DNA of 64,000 nt. It comes from Paraburkholderia polaris (GTDB lineage: Bacteria; Pseudomonadota; Gammaproteobacteria; Burkholderiales; Burkholderiaceae). The notes beneath the pieces are model-generated. The model had not been told where the DNA came from. It worked only from the letters and a program-made list of their open reading frames with translations, and made no database searches. The first letter of the stretch is position 1; each line of letters opens with the position of its first letter. The stretch is taken from the NCBI RefSeq assembly GCF_012927345.1, contig NZ_JABBGJ010000022.1, positions 87,589 to 151,588 on the forward strand, given 5' to 3'. Of the stretch, positions 62,832 to 64,000 are shown in pieces. The position numbers and the translations under genes were made by a program.

Positions 62832-64000
62832 ATGAGCTATACGGCGCCGATCAAGGACATGCTGTTCGTCATTAAAGAACTGGCCGGTCTCGAAGACATC
62901 GCGACGCTGCCGGGCTTCGAGGACGCGAACCTCGACACGGCGCAGGCCGTGCTCGACGAGTCGGCGAAACTGTGTGGCGAGGTGCTGGCACCGCTGAATG
63001 TCGAAGGCGACCGCAATCCGAGTAGCTGGAAGGATGGCGTAGTTACCGCAACGCCCGGTTTCAAGGACGCCTTCCGCCAGTTCGTCGAGGGCGGCTGGCA
63101 AGGCGTGCAACATCCGGTCGACTACGAAGGCCAGGGTCTGCCCAAGCTGATCGCCACGCCGTGCATCGAAATGCTCAATGCGTCGAACCTGTCGTTCGCA
63201 CTGTGCCCGCTGTTGACCGACGGCGCGATCGAAGCGCTGCTGACCGCCGGCACAGAAGCGCAAAAACAAACCTACGTGCCCAAGCTGATTTCCGGCGAGT
63301 GGACCGGTACGATGAACCTGACTGAGCCGCAGGCCGGCTCCGATCTCGCGATGGTGCGTACGCGCGCCGAGCCGCAGGGCGATGGTTCGTTCAAGCTGTT
63401 CGGCACCAAGATTTTCATCACGTGGGGCGAGCACGATATGGCGAAGAACATCGCCCATCTCGTGCTGGCGCGCACGCCGAATGCACCGGAAGGCGTGAAG
63501 GGTATTTCGCTCTTCATCGTGCCGAAGTTTCTCGTCAATGAAGACGGTTCGCTCGGCGAGCGCAACGACGTGCATTGCGTGTCGATCGAGCACAAGCTCG
63601 GCATCAAGGCGAGCCCGACCGCGGTGCTGCAATTCGGCGACCACGGCGGCGCGATCGGTCATCTGATCGGCGAAGAAAATCGCGGCCTCGAATACATGTT
63701 CATCATGATGAACGCGGCGCGTTTCGCGGTGGGCATGCAGGGCGTCGGCGTGTCGGATCGCGCGTATCAGAAGGCCGTTGCGTACGCGAAGGATCGCGTG
63801 CAAAGCCGGCCGGTGGATGGTTCCGCGAAGCAGTCCGTGGCGATCATTCAGCACCCGGACGTGCGCCGCATGCTGTCGACGATGCGCGGCCTCACGGAAG
63901 CATCACGCGCGTTGGCGTATGTCGCCGCGGCTCACTGCGACATCGCGCATCGTCATCCCGACGAAGCCAAACGCGCCGAACACCAGGCGATCTACGAATA
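62832..64000 (+). CDS. acyl-CoA dehydrogenase, partial (C-terminus off window)
   Basis: FAD enzyme that introduces the 2,3 double bond into an acyl-CoA and passes electrons to ETF. Seen: first 389 residues from the ATG at 62832, preceded by AGGAGGAG. GTMNLTEPQAGSDL and FITWGEHD give the FAD/acyl site. The long N-terminal region MSYTAPIKDMLFVIKEL and GLEYMFIMMNAARFAVGMQG mark the ~590-600-residue class that includes DmdC/AcdA-type enzymes. Roughly the last third is missing. It follows etfBA, its electron acceptor. Chain-length preference cannot be told. Confidence 0.93.
   Translation, partial: MSYTAPIKDMLFVIKELAGLEDIATLPGFEDANLDTAQAVLDESAKLCGEVLAPLNVEGDRNPSSWKDGVVTATPGFKDAFRQFVEGGWQGVQHPVDYEGQGLPKLIATPCIEMLNASNLSFALCPLLTDGAIEALLTAGTEAQKQTYVPKLISGEWTGTMNLTEPQAGSDLAMVRTRAEPQGDGSFKLFGTKIFITWGEHDMAKNIAHLVLARTPNAPEGVKGISLFIVPKFLVNEDGSLGERNDVHCVSIEHKLGIKASPTAVLQFGDHGGAIGHLIGEENRGLEYMFIMMNAARFAVGMQGVGVSDRAYQKAVAYAKDRVQSRPVDGSAKQSVAIIQHPDVRRMLSTMRGLTEASRALAYVAAAHCDIAHRHPDEAKRAEHQAIYE

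Overview
The window looks like chromosomal DNA of a Paraburkholderia/Burkholderia-type beta-proteobacterium. The evidence is the high GC content, the tmRNA tag ANDETFALAA, and the housekeeping order ompA-ubiG-gph beside gyrA-DUF2059-serC-pheA-hisC-tyrA-aroA-cmk-rpsA-ihfB-lapA-lapB-ugd-hldA-hldD. The species cannot be fixed from sequence reading alone.

Layout. 1-1.1 kb: 5' part of xdhA (minus strand). 1.4-1.9 kb: dsbB. 2.0-6.5 kb: a minus-strand catabolic cluster (DUF2848 protein, MFS permease, GntR/FCD regulator, amidase), with a 13-unit 9-bp tandem repeat between permease and regulator. 6.7-13.8 kb: CPA2 antiporter, class-I glutamine-amidotransferase-like hydrolase with a disordered N-terminus, DUF2968 secreted protein, GNAT acetyltransferase and an MHS-type organic-acid permease. 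13.9-17.7 kb: a TPR protein diverging from a zinc-type ArsR/SmtB regulator, which overlaps a His-rich CDF metal exporter. 17.7-19.5 kb: FAD monooxygenase. 19.7-26.2 kb: soluble NAD-linked formate dehydrogenase fdsGBAD with a divergent ModE/PBP-like regulator. 26.3-27.1 kb: two small secreted proteins.

27.3-30.8 kb is an AT-richer accessory patch. It holds a translationally coupled PAAR plus NlpC/P60-like cysteine hydrolase module with a small membrane protein behind it. A decayed P4-type tyrosine integrase follows, directly downstream of the tmRNA gene ssrA. This resembles the remnant of an island inserted at the ssrA 3' end that left a probable type VI secretion cargo cassette.

31-53.5 kb is core genome: gph, ubiG and an OmpA-family protein, then gyrA, serine and aromatic amino-acid synthesis, cmk-rpsA-ihfB, and the LapA/LapB, ugd, hldA, hldD lipopolysaccharide genes, comEA-like and cysM. 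53.6-58 kb: mltB, an HDAC-family amidohydrolase with an enoyl-CoA hydratase, and an alpha/beta hydrolase. 58.2-60.8 kb: the methionine importer metNIQ, with a terminator-like leader hairpin. 61-64 kb: etfBA and the 5' part of an acyl-CoA dehydrogenase, behind a perfect 12-bp palindrome that is a candidate operator.

Most genes are familiar. The best candidates for something undescribed are the PAAR/cysteine-hydrolase/membrane-protein module, the DUF2848-amidase cluster, and the structured non-coding stretches at 4.33, 50.67 and 58.18 kb.
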